Counted from the first letter of the stretch, positions 36,752 through 46,034 are shown. The stretch: 64,000 bases of DNA from Stappia albiluteola (GCF_014050225.1 NZ_JACFXV010000048.1:255501-319500), one strand, 5' to 3'. Program-made: numbers and translations. Notes: generated from the letters alone by a model not told the origin.

Positions 36752-37795
36752 TCAAGCGCCGTACCCGACGGCGGCAGTAAACAGGATCGCGCCGAGCAAC
36801 AGGACAAGGATCGCGCCGAGGCTTTCGGCGAAGCGGTGGATGCGTTCCGCCGCACGCCCCTCGCTGCCGAAAAGACGAAGAGCAACGCCTTTCGCGCCCA
36901 CCGCCATGGCGGCGAGGATGGAAACGGTGATCCCCGTTCCGAGCGCCATGGCGAAGGTCGCGGCTATGCCAGCCCATAGAAGCCCCTGCGCCAGCGCGAA
37001 GACCAGCACCACCAGAGCGCCGGTGCAGGGCCGCAGGCCCACGGCCACGATAGCCGACCACCCCTTGGCAAGCGTAAAGGGGCCAGCGATCATCGCCGGA
37101 TCGGGTGCATGCGAATGGCCGCAGGAGGCGCAGGCTTCACCGTGGACATGATGATGATGGTGATGGTGATGATGCCCGTGACCGTCGTGATGGTCATGTC
37201 CGCCGACCGGAACCAGCGCCGGCCGCTGCTGGAATGACGGCCGCAGGATTTTCGACCAGACCAGGCTTAGACCGAGCAGCAAGACAAGGCCGGACGCCCC
37301 GATTTCGAACCAGCGCGTCGTTTCGGTAATGGCGATCGAAGTCAGGTTCAGCAGCACGGCGGCAACCGAAATCAGCGCCACGGCGGTCACCGCCTGCAGC
37401 AAAGCCGAGGCGAAGGAGAGAGCGATTCCGCGCTTCAGCGTCTCGCCGTTCGCAAGCACGTAGGAAGAGATCACGGCTTTCCCATGGCCCGGCCCGGCGG
37501 CATGAAAGATGCCATAAGCGAAAGACAGCGCGACCAACCAGAGACCGGCCGTTCCATCGGCCTTCATCGCCTTGAGAGCTTCCTGCAGCGCCCTGTAGAA
37601 GCGGGCCTGCTCCTGCGCGACATAGGCGAAGAATGACGAGAACAGCCCGCCCGGACTTGCCGCCGGTTCCTGCAGGCCGACACCGAAGGGCGACTGGGCG
37701 GCATGGGCAGCGAACACGCCTGCCATCGTCAGCATCACAAGCGCCAGCAGCAGTGGGCACCCTTTTCGCAGCATACGGGTGAGCCTCGCTTTCAT
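36752..37795 (-). CDS. Nickel/cobalt transporter, NicO/RcnA family
   Basis: 347-aa inner-membrane protein with about six to seven helices and the family motif HAAGPGHGKAVISSY (residues 98-112). A long cytoplasmic or periplasmic loop at residues about 200-229 is extremely His-rich, with a run of nine His and a nearby CASCGH. The N-terminus resembles a signal sequence. The family includes both exporters (RcnA) and uptake proteins. Translationally coupled (4-nt overlap) to the DUF1007 gene, a pairing common in alphaproteobacteria. Convergence with a cobalt-type nitrile hydratase makes cobalt a likely substrate; direction is unresolved. Confidence 0.88.
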   Translation of the reverse strand: MKARLTRMLRKGCPLLLALVMLTMAGVFAAHAAQSPFGVGLQEPAASPGGLFSSFFAYVAQEQARFYRALQEALKAMKADGTAGLWLVALSFAYGIFHAAGPGHGKAVISSYVLANGETLKRGIALSFASALLQAVTAVALISVAAVLLNLTSIAITETTRWFEIGASGLVLLLGLSLVWSKILRPSFQQRPALVPVGGHDHHDGHGHHHHHHHHHVHGEACASCGHSHAPDPAMIAGPFTLAKGWSAIVAVGLRPCTGALVVLVFALAQGLLWAGIAATFAMALGTGITVSILAAMAVGAKGVALRLFGSEGRAAERIHRFAESLGAILVLLLGAILFTAAVGYGA

Positions 37796-38448
37796 TTGCA
37801 GGTGACCGTCGCCGTGTTGGAGAGAGTCTCGGTCAGGGACTGGAATTCCTCTGGAACGTCGCGCTGGGTTGCCGGCAGTTCAGCCAATGCGGCGGCGGAA
37901 CCGGCATCGAGTTCCGGCGGCGGGGTAAATTCGATCGAGCAGTTGGCCGGCGCATCCACCATCGCAAAGGGTGTGTCCGACGTCATCTCGTATGCAACGA
38001 AATAGGACGGGTCATAGACATCCAAGGTCAGACTTGAGCCATCTGCGACAACCGGTTCCGACAGCGGCAAAGTGAAGAAAAGCGTGAGCCGCCCACCGTA
38101 GAAATCCAGCCAATATTCCTCCGGCTCGCGGAAGGAAAGTTCCTGCTCGCCCCGATAGAAAAAAGTGAAAAAGTCGAAATCCTTCAGCGACTGCACATTA
38201 ATTTCGGCAAGCGGCTGGAGTTCCTCGCGCGACAATTCCCCGTCGCCGTTCTCGTCGAGACCCTGGATGGCGAATGCGGTGAAGGCCTCGTCGAAGCGCC
38301 AGGAATGACGGACCGCCGATACTCTCTTCTGGGCGTCGAACACCACCTCCGAGCGCGCCTCGACGAAAACGTGCGGGTGCGCTTGCGCGACGGAAATGCA
38401 GGCGCACAACACGCCGGCGGCGAGGAGCGTGCGCGAAAGGCAGGGCAT
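37792..38448 (-). CDS. Periplasmic DUF1007 protein, partner of NicO transporter
   Basis: 218 aa, signal peptide MPCLSRTLLAAGVLCACISV cut near AQAHPHVF. The mature protein begins with the His-containing HPHVFVEA motif that defines DUF1007; a free amino-terminal His at that position would suit metal binding. An EF-hand-like loop (DENGDGELSREEL) follows at about residues 62-74. DUF1007 genes regularly sit next to NicO-type transporters, where they are thought to bind or hand over metal; direct biochemistry is lacking to my knowledge. ATG 38448 has AAGG upstream and gives a proper signal peptide. Confidence 0.85.
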   Translation of the reverse strand: MPCLSRTLLAAGVLCACISVAQAHPHVFVEARSEVVFDAQKRVSAVRHSWRFDEAFTAFAIQGLDENGDGELSREELQPLAEINVQSLKDFDFFTFFYRGEQELSFREPEEYWLDFYGGRLTLFFTLPLSEPVVADGSSLTLDVYDPSYFVAYEMTSDTPFAMVDAPANCSIEFTPPPELDAGSAAALAELPATQRDVPEEFQSLTETLSNTATVTCK

Positions 38449-38764
38449 TGCTTGTAACCTTCTTACTATGGACTGGCCGAGGCGCTTGTCCACGCTCACC
38501 CGAATCTGGAGATTAGAGACATTTCCGGCAAGAGCGTGGCAACCGTCCCGCCTGCGGCGAATTGCACAGGACAATACGCGCGCCTGCGCACCGCAACATA
38601 ACCGGGGAAAGACTATTCCTGGATTATGCTGCCCCTGAGTTGATTTTCGCCGACTTTAGCAGGCATTCAGAAGATTCAGGACGGATAATCCGCCAAGATC
38701 GGCACATATATTTCCTTACGAACGGTTCTCGGCAAATCCTTGCCGGTTCCGCGAGGAGGATATC
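38449..38764. other. 316-bp divergent promoter region
   Basis: Separates the DUF1007/NicO operon from the amino acid dehydrogenase gene; must carry both promoters. Seen: GTAA-CCTTC-TTAC (38455-38467) just upstream of the DUF1007 start, and a short direct repeat ATTCAGAAG / ATTCAGGAC (38666-38683) upstream of the dehydrogenase. No cobalamin or nickel riboswitch pattern was recognised. No gene is supported. Confidence 0.5.
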
Positions 38765-39871
38765 ATGAACGCCCCGATCAAGCGGCCGTTGAAGCAGCAT
38801 ATCGAGCACAACCATCCAGCGGCTCCGGAACGTTCGGTTTTCGACCACCGCGAGTTCAAGGGTCATGAGCAGGTCGTCTTCGGCCACGATCGCGAAAGCG
38901 GGCTCCTGACCATCATCGCGATCCACGACACCCGTTTGGGACCGGCACTCGGCGGCTGTCGTATGTGGGACTATGCCACAACCGGCGAAGCGGTGACCGA
39001 CGCGCTCAGGCTGTCGCGCGGCATGACCTACAAGAACGCCCTGGCAGGTCTCGACCTCGGCGGCGGCAAGGCCGTCATCATCGGCGATCCGCGCCACGAC
39101 AAGACGGCGGGCCTGCTGGCCGCCTTCGGCGAACAGGTGGAACGGCTCGCCGGCCGCTATATTACCGCCGAAGATGTCGGCATCTCCGCGGAAGACATGG
39201 AGATCGTGGCCAGCGAAACCAGGCATGCCCGCGGCACCCGCGCAACGGGTCTCGGCGATCCCTCTCCCTATACCGCGCTTGGCGTCTTCGTCGGCATCAA
39301 GGCGGCCGTCGCGCATCGTTTCGGCAGCGACAAGCTGAACGGTCGCACCATCTCGCTGCAAGGCCTTGGTCATGTCGGCATGATTCTCGCCCGGATGCTG
39401 CATGACGCCGGTGCGCGGCTCATCGTCTCCGACATTCACCAACCCTCTGTCGAAAGGGCTGTCGCGGAGTTCGGCGCGGCGACCATCGAAGCCGGCAAGG
39501 CGCACAAGGCGGAAGCCGACGTCTTCGCGCCCTGCGCCCTCGGCGCCGGCCTCAATGATGTAACGATACCCGCGATCAAGGCACCTATTGTGGCGGGTGC
39601 CGCCAACAACCAGCTTGCCGAGGACCGCCACGGCCAGATGCTGAAGGATCGCGGCATCCTCTACGCGCCGGATTACGCAATCAACGCCGGCGGCGTCATT
39701 TCGATTGCCGTTGCAAAACCCGGCGGCGGCGAAATGGCCGTGCGCGACAAGGTGATGGCGATCGGCCAGACCCTGTCGCACATCTTCGAACGCGCCGCCG
39801 CCCTCGATCTGCCGACCCATGTCGTGGCCGATCAGATCGCCGAGGAACGCCTTGCCAGTGCCGGGCGCTGA
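38765..39871 (+). CDS. Leu/Phe/Val-type amino acid dehydrogenase
   Basis: NAD-dependent oxidative deaminase, 368 aa, of the Glu/Leu/Phe/Val dehydrogenase family; converts a hydrophobic amino acid to its 2-keto acid and ammonia. Catalytic lysines in MTYKNALAGLDLGGGKAVII, the glycine-rich NAD motif GLGHVGMILARML, and the C-terminal YAPDYAINAGGVI are all present. Length fits leucine or phenylalanine dehydrogenase rather than hexameric glutamate dehydrogenase. AGGAGG 6 nt before the ATG gives strong translation. The products match the expected substrates of the nearby IorAB and TakP-like proteins. Confidence 0.92.
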   Translation: MNAPIKRPLKQHIEHNHPAAPERSVFDHREFKGHEQVVFGHDRESGLLTIIAIHDTRLGPALGGCRMWDYATTGEAVTDALRLSRGMTYKNALAGLDLGGGKAVIIGDPRHDKTAGLLAAFGEQVERLAGRYITAEDVGISAEDMEIVASETRHARGTRATGLGDPSPYTALGVFVGIKAAVAHRFGSDKLNGRTISLQGLGHVGMILARMLHDAGARLIVSDIHQPSVERAVAEFGAATIEAGKAHKAEADVFAPCALGAGLNDVTIPAIKAPIVAGAANNQLAEDRHGQMLKDRGILYAPDYAINAGGVISIAVAKPGGGEMAVRDKVMAIGQTLSHIFERAAALDLPTHVVADQIAEERLASAGR

Positions 39872-39883
39872 TAGTTGCAAAAG

Positions 39884-39903
39884 CCGGCGGGTCAGCCCGC
39901 CGG
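39884..39903. terminator. Hairpin between convergent dehydrogenase and aminotransferase genes
   Basis: Perfect 8-bp stem CCGGCGGG / CCCGCCGG, loop TCAG, preceded by GCAAAAG and followed by TGTTTCG. It includes the aminotransferase stop codon and probably terminates both convergent transcripts. Confidence 0.6.
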
Positions 39904-41073
39904 TGTTTCGCGCAGGAACTCCTCCATGCGCTGCAACGCGCGAAGGATGTTTTCCGTCGAATTGGCATAGGACAGGCGGATATACCCTTCGCCCAGAATG
40001 CCGAAATCCGGCCCGCCTATGACCGCGACCCCGGCCTTTTCAAGCAGGGCGGACGCCAGGGGCTTCGCCTTCCATCCCGTCCGGGTGATGTTCGGAAAGG
40101 CGTAGAAGGCGCCTTTCGGCGTGCGGCAGGAAATGCCGTCGATCGCATTCAGACCTTCCACGACCACCTTCCGCCGACGGTCGAATTCCGCGACCATGGC
40201 GTGAACGGCATCCTGCGGTCCGGTCAGCGCGGCAAGTCCCGCAAACTGGGCTGGCGCATTGACGCAGGACCATGCATTCACCGCAAGCTTGCGCGCCTTG
40301 TCCATCAGCGCATCGGGCCAGATCGAGAAACCGAGCCGCCAGCCCGTCATCGCGTAGGTCTTGGACCAGCCGTCGAGCAGGATAAGCCGGTCGCGGATGG
40401 ACTCATACCCCATCAGCGAGACATGGGCCTCGCCGTCATAGGTCATCTGGCCGTAGATCTCATCGGAAAGAACCGCGACGTGGGGATGCTCGGCAAGCCC
40501 GGCCACCAGCTTCTCGATCTCGGCGCGCGGCGTCACGCCGCCCGTCGGATTGGCAGGCGAATTGAGGATCAGCAGCCGCGTCTTCGGCGTAACAAGGGAC
40601 AGGGTCTCCTCGGCCGAAAAGGCGAAGCCGTTTTCCTCGCGGATCGGCACCGGGACCGGACGCGCGCCCGTGAATTCGATCATCGAGCGGTAGATCGGAA
40701 AGCCCGGGTCCGGATAGAGGATCTCCGTGCCCGGCTCGCCGAACATCAGGATCGCCGCGAACATCGTCACCTTGCCGCCCGGCACGATCATCACGTTATC
40801 CGGGGAAACCGCCGCGCCCGTGCGCTTCTCGACATCCGCTGCCACGGCTTCTCGCAGCGGCAGGATGCCGGTTGCCGGGGTGTAGCCATGGTGGCCGTCC
40901 CGGAGCGCCTTGATCGCCGCTTCGACGATATGGTCAGGCGTGCGAAAATCGGGCTGGCCGATGCCGAGATTGATGATGTCCCGGCCTTGCGAGGCGAGTG
41001 CTGTCGCCCGCGCAAGCACCGCGAAGGCGTTTTCCTCTCCGATCCGATCGAAGCCGGCAATGGTCTTGAGCAT
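39892..41073 (-). CDS. PLP-dependent aminotransferase, class I/II
   Basis: Fold-type I aminotransferase, 393 aa. Visible: substrate-arm motif NLGIGQPDFRTP, NSPANPTGGV, Asp of VAVLSDEIYGQMTYDG, the PLP-binding Lys in DGWSKTYAMTGWRLGF, and the C-terminal Arg in YIRLSYANSTENI. It belongs to the aspartate/aromatic aminotransferase AAT_I group; the amino donor cannot be named from sequence. It converges with the amino acid dehydrogenase, so both may feed the same keto acids. ATG 41073 is preferred over a GTG at 41088. Confidence 0.92.
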   Translation of the reverse strand: MLKTIAGFDRIGEENAFAVLARATALASQGRDIINLGIGQPDFRTPDHIVEAAIKALRDGHHGYTPATGILPLREAVAADVEKRTGAAVSPDNVMIVPGGKVTMFAAILMFGEPGTEILYPDPGFPIYRSMIEFTGARPVPVPIREENGFAFSAEETLSLVTPKTRLLILNSPANPTGGVTPRAEIEKLVAGLAEHPHVAVLSDEIYGQMTYDGEAHVSLMGYESIRDRLILLDGWSKTYAMTGWRLGFSIWPDALMDKARKLAVNAWSCVNAPAQFAGLAALTGPQDAVHAMVAEFDRRRKVVVEGLNAIDGISCRTPKGAFYAFPNITRTGWKAKPLASALLEKAGVAVIGGPDFGILGEGYIRLSYANSTENILRALQRMEEFLRETPAG

Positions 41074-41331
41074 GATCCAACCCCGCACAGAGGACTGATG
41101 TTTGTCTTTGTGCCGCTTTTATCGGCTTTTCGGTCAGGCTCCAATCGGCTTCCTCCAATGCGGGTTCTTTTCCGCGGGTCTTTCGGCCGGAAAACCGAAC
41201 GCGCACTCACCTGTGAACGGGGGATCGGAACGGTTGGGTGGTTGCCAGCGGGCTGGCCTGAACCCATATTCAACCTCGATTTCAGGCATCGAATTCGCCT
41301 GAGCGAAAGATCCCTCAAAAGGATTCCAGCC

Positions 41332-41787
41332 ATGCCGGCCGCCAGTCTGCAAACACCCGTCGGGCGCCTTGGCGTCGTCGAGGAAGACGGCGCGATCGTC
41401 GAACTTCTTTGGGACGGCGAGGATGAAGGCGAGCGTACGCCGTTGCTGGACGAGGCAATCCGGCAGCTTGAGGCCTATTTCGCCGGCGAAAGGAAGGAAT
41501 TCGACCTGCCGCTCGCGCCGCGCGGCAACGCCTTCCAGCAAGCCGTCTACAAGCTGATGAGCGCGATTCCCTTCGGCGAAACGCGCACCTACGGCGAGCT
41601 CGCCAGGCAGCTCGACACCTACGGCCAGCCCGTGGGCCAGGCCTGCGGCATGAACCCGATCCCCGTCATCATTCCCTGTCACCGGGTCCTGTCGGCCAAC
41701 GGCCTTGGCGGCTATTCGGGCAAGGGCGGCGTGGAAATGAAGATCGAGCTGCTGAAGCTTGAAGGCGGCTATCCCTACCTGCTCTGA
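41332..41787 (+). CDS. ogt: Methylated-DNA-protein-cysteine methyltransferase
   Basis: Suicidal repair protein that removes alkyl groups from O6 of guanine. 151 aa, single-domain Ogt type without the Ada regulatory domain. The acceptor cysteine lies in IPVIIPCHRVL, preceded by the helix-turn-helix segment GETRTYGELARQL and followed by GGYSGKGG. ATG 41332 has AAGG 9 nt upstream; the long open frame before it is antisense to the aminotransferase. Divergent from that gene, 126 nt before the CobW gene. Confidence 0.93.
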   Translation: MPAASLQTPVGRLGVVEEDGAIVELLWDGEDEGERTPLLDEAIRQLEAYFAGERKEFDLPLAPRGNAFQQAVYKLMSAIPFGETRTYGELARQLDTYGQPVGQACGMNPIPVIIPCHRVLSANGLGGYSGKGGVEMKIELLKLEGGYPYLL

Positions 41788-41913
41788 GCCGAAGACACCC
41801 TGCAAGACACGGCTTTTCGCGGCAGCGCGAAACTGTATAGTGCCGGACAACGATCAAGGCGCCTGGCGACATGCCAGCTGCGCCTGTTTCAGATGACCCT
41901 CAGGAGAGGCCAC

Positions 41914-42978
41914 ATGAGTGCTACCCCTGCCGGAACCGATGCGAAAATCCCGGTGACCGTGCTGACCGGCTATCTGGGTGCCGGCAAGACGACGCTGATG
42001 AACCGTATTCTCACCGAGAACCACGGCACGCGCTATGCGGTGATCGTCAACGAATTCGGCGAAATCGGCATCGACAACGACCTGCTCGTCGAATCCGACG
42101 AGGAGATCTTCGAGATGAACAACGGCTGCATCTGCTGCACCGTTCGCGGCGATCTCATCCGCACGGTCGAAAACCTGATGAAGCGCAAGGGCACTTTCGA
42201 CGCAATCCTGGTGGAGACCACCGGCGTTGCCGATCCCGCTCCCGTAGCGCAGACCTTCTTCATGGACGAGGACGTGCGCGACAAGGCCAGGCTCGACGCC
42301 GTCGTGACGGTCGTCGACTGCCGGCACGTATTGAAGCGGCTGGAAGACACGACGGAAGCGGAAGACCAGATCGCCTTCGCCGACGTCATCCTGCTCAACA
42401 AGACCGACCTGGTGACCGCGGAAGAACTGAAGGCGGTGGAGGAGCGCATCCACTCCATCAATCCTTACGCGGTACTCCACCGCACGGAGCGCTGCGCGAT
42501 CGACCTTGCCAACGTATTGAACCGAGGCGCATTCGATCTGGATCGCATCCTGTCGCTCGACCCGCAATTCCTGGAAGCCCATGATCACGATCACGAATGC
42601 GGTCCCGACTGCGATCACGACCATCATCACCATCACCACGGGCATGATCATCACGATCATGATCACGGGCACCACCACGACACCCATTCGGTGCGCAGCA
42701 TCTCGCTGACGGCAAAGGATCTCGACCCTCAGGTCTTTTTCCGCTGGATCAGCGAGGTGACGCAGATCCAGGGGCCGAACATCCTGCGCCTCAAGGGCAT
42801 CATGGCTTTCAAGGACGACCCGCAGCGCTATGTCGTGCAGGGCGTCCACATGATCATCGAAGGCGATCACCAGCGCGACTGGAAGGCGGGAGAAGAGCGG
42901 CTTAGCCGGCTCGTCTTCATCGGGCGCGACCTCGACGAGGCGGCCCTGCGCACCGGCCTGAAGGCCTGCGAGGCCTGA
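41914..42978 (+). CDS. CobW/COG0523-family GTPase metallochaperone with His-rich loop
   Basis: G3E-type P-loop GTPase, 354 aa, predicted to insert or deliver a metal ion (cobalt, zinc or iron in different subfamilies). Walker [11 protein letters not shown] (19-28), metal motif GCICC (71-75), Walker B region [10 protein letters not shown], and guanine motif LLNKTDL. A His/Asp-rich segment at about residues 223-258 includes a run of six His. C-terminal CobW_C domain. AGGAGAGG precedes ATG 41914. No Zur-like operator was recognised upstream. The WD40 gene follows after 3 nt. Which metal it serves is not decided by sequence. Confidence 0.92.
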   Translation: MSATPAGTDAKIPVTVLTGYLGAGKTTLMNRILTENHGTRYAVIVNEFGEIGIDNDLLVESDEEIFEMNNGCICCTVRGDLIRTVENLMKRKGTFDAILVETTGVADPAPVAQTFFMDEDVRDKARLDAVVTVVDCRHVLKRLEDTTEAEDQIAFADVILLNKTDLVTAEELKAVEERIHSINPYAVLHRTERCAIDLANVLNRGAFDLDRILSLDPQFLEAHDHDHECGPDCDHDHHHHHHGHDHHDHDHGHHHDTHSVRSISLTAKDLDPQVFFRWISEVTQIQGPNILRLKGIMAFKDDPQRYVVQGVHMIIEGDHQRDWKAGEERLSRLVFIGRDLDEAALRTGLKACEA

Positions 42979-42981
42979 CGA

Positions 42982-43959
42982 ATGCCCGTTATTGCCCCGT
43001 TCGACTGCGACGCCTTCGTCGTCGCCGCAGCTTTTATTGGTGACAAGACGGCCTTTGCCCTGGGTGACGGCACGGTGAGGCTGGTGGGCGCCGGCGACGA
43101 GACGATCCGCCTGCACAAGGGCGCGTTGCTCGCCGCCTGCCCGGCACCTGATGGCCGCCTGATCGTTACCGGCGGCGACGACGGCAGGGTGCTGACGCTC
43201 GATGCCTCGGGCGAGATTGCGGAAATTGCCGAAAAGCCCCGCAAATGGATCGACATTCTGGCCGTGGCACCGCAGGGGGCCATTGCCTACGCATCCGGCC
43301 GTACCGCCTGGGTGAAACAGGCAAATGGCACGGAAAAGGAGTTTGCGATCAGCCGTGCGATTGGCGGAATCGCTTTTGCCCCCAAAGGCTTGCGGCTGGC
43401 GATCGCACGCTATGACGGCGCTTCGCTCTACTGGGTCAATGTGGACGCCCCGCCGCAGGAGCTCGCCTGGAAGGGCGCCCATGCAGCAATCGCCTTCTCG
43501 CCGGACGGCAAATATCTCGTCACCACAATGCAGGAAAATGCCCTGCACGGGTGGCGGCTTGCCGACCAGCAGGACATGCGCATGACCGGCTATCCCGCCA
43601 AGGTGAAGTCGATGCATTTCTCCGCGAAGGGCAAATATCTCGCCACGTCCGGCGCCAATGCTGCGATCCTGTGGCCCTTCTTCGGCAAGACAGGGCCAAT
43701 GGGGCAGCAGCCGTTGCAGCTCGGAGCGCGCTCCGACGCGCTGGTGAGCGTCGTTGCCTGCCATCCGAGCGAGGACGTGGTGGCGATCGGTTATCAGGAC
43801 GGCATGGTGCTCGCCGCGCGGTTCCAAGATGGAGCGGAAGTGCTACTCAAACGGCCAGGCAATGCTCCCATATCGACACTTGCCTGGCACACCGCCGGCG
43901 GGCGTCTGGCCTATGGCAGCGAGGAAGGCGAGGCCGGCATCATCACGCTCACCGACTAG
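42982..43959 (+). CDS. WD40-repeat beta-propeller protein
   Basis: 325-aa soluble protein made of about seven short WD40-like blades (for example LLAACPAPDGRLIVTGGDDG, AIAFSPDGKYLVTTMQENA, MHFSAKGKYLATSGANAAI). No signal peptide or enzyme motif. In rhizobia this gene regularly follows the CobW-type GTPase gene, as here with a 3-nt gap, so the two probably act together; the propeller could be a scaffold for the metallochaperone client. Its function is not established. Confidence 0.85.
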   Translation: MPVIAPFDCDAFVVAAAFIGDKTAFALGDGTVRLVGAGDETIRLHKGALLAACPAPDGRLIVTGGDDGRVLTLDASGEIAEIAEKPRKWIDILAVAPQGAIAYASGRTAWVKQANGTEKEFAISRAIGGIAFAPKGLRLAIARYDGASLYWVNVDAPPQELAWKGAHAAIAFSPDGKYLVTTMQENALHGWRLADQQDMRMTGYPAKVKSMHFSAKGKYLATSGANAAILWPFFGKTGPMGQQPLQLGARSDALVSVVACHPSEDVVAIGYQDGMVLAARFQDGAEVLLKRPGNAPISTLAWHTAGGRLAYGSEEGEAGIITLTD

Positions 43960-44035
43960 ACCCGGGCCTATTCCGGTTCGTTCACCTATCTGATAACAAT
44001 CCGGCGACGGACAACGAGATCGGGACGGCTTCGGC

Positions 44036-44944
44036 GTGGATTCACTCATCCGGATGCGATGCTTCCTGCAGGTGGTGCAGTCGGGCGGATTTTCCGCAGC
44101 CGCCCGCGACATGGGGCGCTCCAAGGCGCTCGTCTCCAAATATGTGAGCGAGCTCGAAGACGAACTCGGCGTCAGGCTGCTGAACCGGACGACAAGGCAG
44201 CTTTCGCTGACGGAAGCCGGGCAGGTGTTCCATCGCGAGGCAGCCGACATCCTGCAGCGGATCGACGACCTGAGCGAATCCATCCAGCATGCCAACCAGG
44301 CGGCGCGCGGTTTGCTGCGCGTCAGCGCGCCCCGGTCCATGGGCGACGACATGCTGACCCGCGCCATCATGGATTTTGTGGTGGCGGAGCCTGAAATCTC
44401 CATCGACCTTCGTCTGGAAGACCGGTTCGTCGATCTCGTCGACGAAGGCTATGACGTTGCAATCCGGGTCTCGGACCTGGCGGATTCAAGCCTGATCGCC
44501 CGCAAGCTGCTGCCGATCCGCGGCGTTGTCTGCGCGACGCCCGAAGTGCTCAGGCAGCATGGCATACCGGAGCGGCCGCAGGATCTGGCAAATCTGCCCT
44601 GCATCATCGACACCAACTATCGTTTCCGCTCCAACTGGGTGTTCCAGTCGGACGGCGCCCGGGTGAGCATCCAGGTAAAGGGCCGGGTCGAGGTCAACAG
44701 CGCGCAATCGGCCCGCGAGGCAGCGCTCCGCAACCTTGGATTCCTGAGGACCCCGGAAGGCTTCGTGCACCGCGAACTTCAGGACGGCAGGCTGGTGGAG
44801 GTGCTGCAGGAATTCCAGCCGCAGGATCAGGCAATCTATGCGGTCTATCCGCATCGCCGTCATCTTTCCGGCAAGGTCAGGGCCTTCGTCGACTATCTCG
44901 CGGACTGGTTCAACGAGGCACGCAAGCGCGGCGAAATCTGCTGA
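44036..44944 (+). CDS. LysR-family transcriptional regulator
   Basis: 302-aa regulator. N-terminal winged helix with MRCFLQVVQSGGFSAAARDM and LLNRTTRQLSLTEAG, then a LysR substrate-binding domain containing LRVSAPRSMG and EGYDVAIRVSDLADSSLIAR. It resembles the DsdC/AaeR-like group often found beside quinone or aromatic genes. The chosen GTG 44036 gives the usual MDSLIRM start; ATG 44054 is an alternative. It follows the WD40 gene by 76 nt and converges on the LacI gene; there is no divergent target, so its regulon is unknown. Confidence 0.9.
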   Translation: MDSLIRMRCFLQVVQSGGFSAAARDMGRSKALVSKYVSELEDELGVRLLNRTTRQLSLTEAGQVFHREAADILQRIDDLSESIQHANQAARGLLRVSAPRSMGDDMLTRAIMDFVVAEPEISIDLRLEDRFVDLVDEGYDVAIRVSDLADSSLIARKLLPIRGVVCATPEVLRQHGIPERPQDLANLPCIIDTNYRFRSNWVFQSDGARVSIQVKGRVEVNSAQSAREAALRNLGFLRTPEGFVHRELQDGRLVEVLQEFQPQDQAIYAVYPHRRHLSGKVRAFVDYLADWFNEARKRGEIC

Positions 44945-44969
44945 TCGGCAACAATCGGCCGGCGGCCGT

Positions 44970-46034
44970 TCATGGCTGGATGAAAATCCCGTCACCAGGT
45001 GGCGGCGAACTTTCCCGGACCTTGAGTTCGGGTCTGGTGAAGACCTTTTCCCCCTGCAGATCCTCGCCGTCGATCTGGCGCAGCATCATGGCAGCGGCCC
45101 GCCGGGCGATCTCGCCGGCGCGGTTGTCCACGGACGTGAGCGGCGGGGACTGCTCAAGCGCCCGCTGCGTGTCGTCGTATCCGACGATGGAGATGTTTCG
45201 CTCCGCCCGGCGAAGGCCCGAAGACAGGCCGGCGGCGACAAGATCGTTGAAGGCGACGACGGCCGTCGGCTTGGTGGGACAGCGCAACAGGTCCTCCGCC
45301 ACGGACAAGCCGTCCGCCTGCGTCATGAGATCAGGAATATAATGCTGCGTGTCCGGATCGACGCCGAATTCGGCAAGGGCCTTGCGCCAACCCAAAAACC
45401 GGTCCCGGCCGGTGGAACTCTCCTGCCGCCCGCCGATCATCGATATCCGGCGATGTCCCTGTTCCAGCAGGTGCCGGGTCACCAGATAGCTGCCCGTCAG
45501 GTCGTCGCCACGCACGACCGGCGACATGGCACCTTCGACTTCCCGGCAAATCAGGGTGACGGGGATGCCTGCCGCCTCAAGCCGCGCCAGATCGCTCGCC
45601 GTCGTGCCGATGGCCGCGCATAGCACAAGGCCGTCGACGCGATGCTGCAGCAACGCATCGATGAAACGGCCCTGCCGTTCGATTTCGTCACGGTGGTTGC
45701 AGATGAGCACGACCCGTTTCCGCTGCCCGAGCTCATCCTCAAGGACCTGAAATATCTCGGCGAAATAGGGGTTGAGGATGTCGTGAACGGCGATGCCGAT
45801 CATGTCGGAGCGTGCCGTCCGCAAGGTCGCGGCGTGACGGTTATAGATATATCCTATGCTCTGCGCATGCGCCTTGACCCGACGAAGCGTCTCTTCGGCG
45901 ACGAGTGGCGAATCGCGCAATGCAAGAGAGACGGTTGCGGTGGACACTCCCAGATCGGCGGCAATATCGCCAAGCGTGACCCTGCGCCCTGATTTCTGTT
46001 GACCCGGCGTTCGTCCGCCATTCGTTTGGTTCAT
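44970..46034 (-). CDS. LacI-family transcriptional regulator
   Basis: 354-aa repressor-type protein. Helix-turn-helix VTLGDIAADLGVSTATVSLA is followed by the hinge helix NRHAATLRTARSDMIGI and a periplasmic-binding-protein-like effector domain (HDILNPYFAEIFQVLEDEL, VVAFNDLVAAGLSSGLR, ISIVGYDDT). It lies downstream of the EamA exporter gene on the same strand, with a GC hairpin between; it may control a gene set outside the window. Effector unknown. Confidence 0.92.
   Translation of the reverse strand: MNQTNGGRTPGQQKSGRRVTLGDIAADLGVSTATVSLALRDSPLVAEETLRRVKAHAQSIGYIYNRHAATLRTARSDMIGIAVHDILNPYFAEIFQVLEDELGQRKRVVLICNHRDEIERQGRFIDALLQHRVDGLVLCAAIGTTASDLARLEAAGIPVTLICREVEGAMSPVVRGDDLTGSYLVTRHLLEQGHRRISMIGGRQESSTGRDRFLGWRKALAEFGVDPDTQHYIPDLMTQADGLSVAEDLLRCPTKPTAVVAFNDLVAAGLSSGLRRAERNISIVGYDDTQRALEQSPPLTSVDNRAGEIARRAAAMMLRQIDGEDLQGEKVFTRPELKVRESSPPPGDGIFIQP

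Noticed and set aside
38449-38764. Possible cobalamin riboswitch before the NicO/DUF1007 operon
   Set aside because: No conserved B12-box-like sequence was found on the minus strand of the leader.
40201-41331. Long N-terminal extension of the Ogt frame
   Set aside because: The extension is antisense to the aminotransferase; Ogt length and motifs fit a start at 41332.
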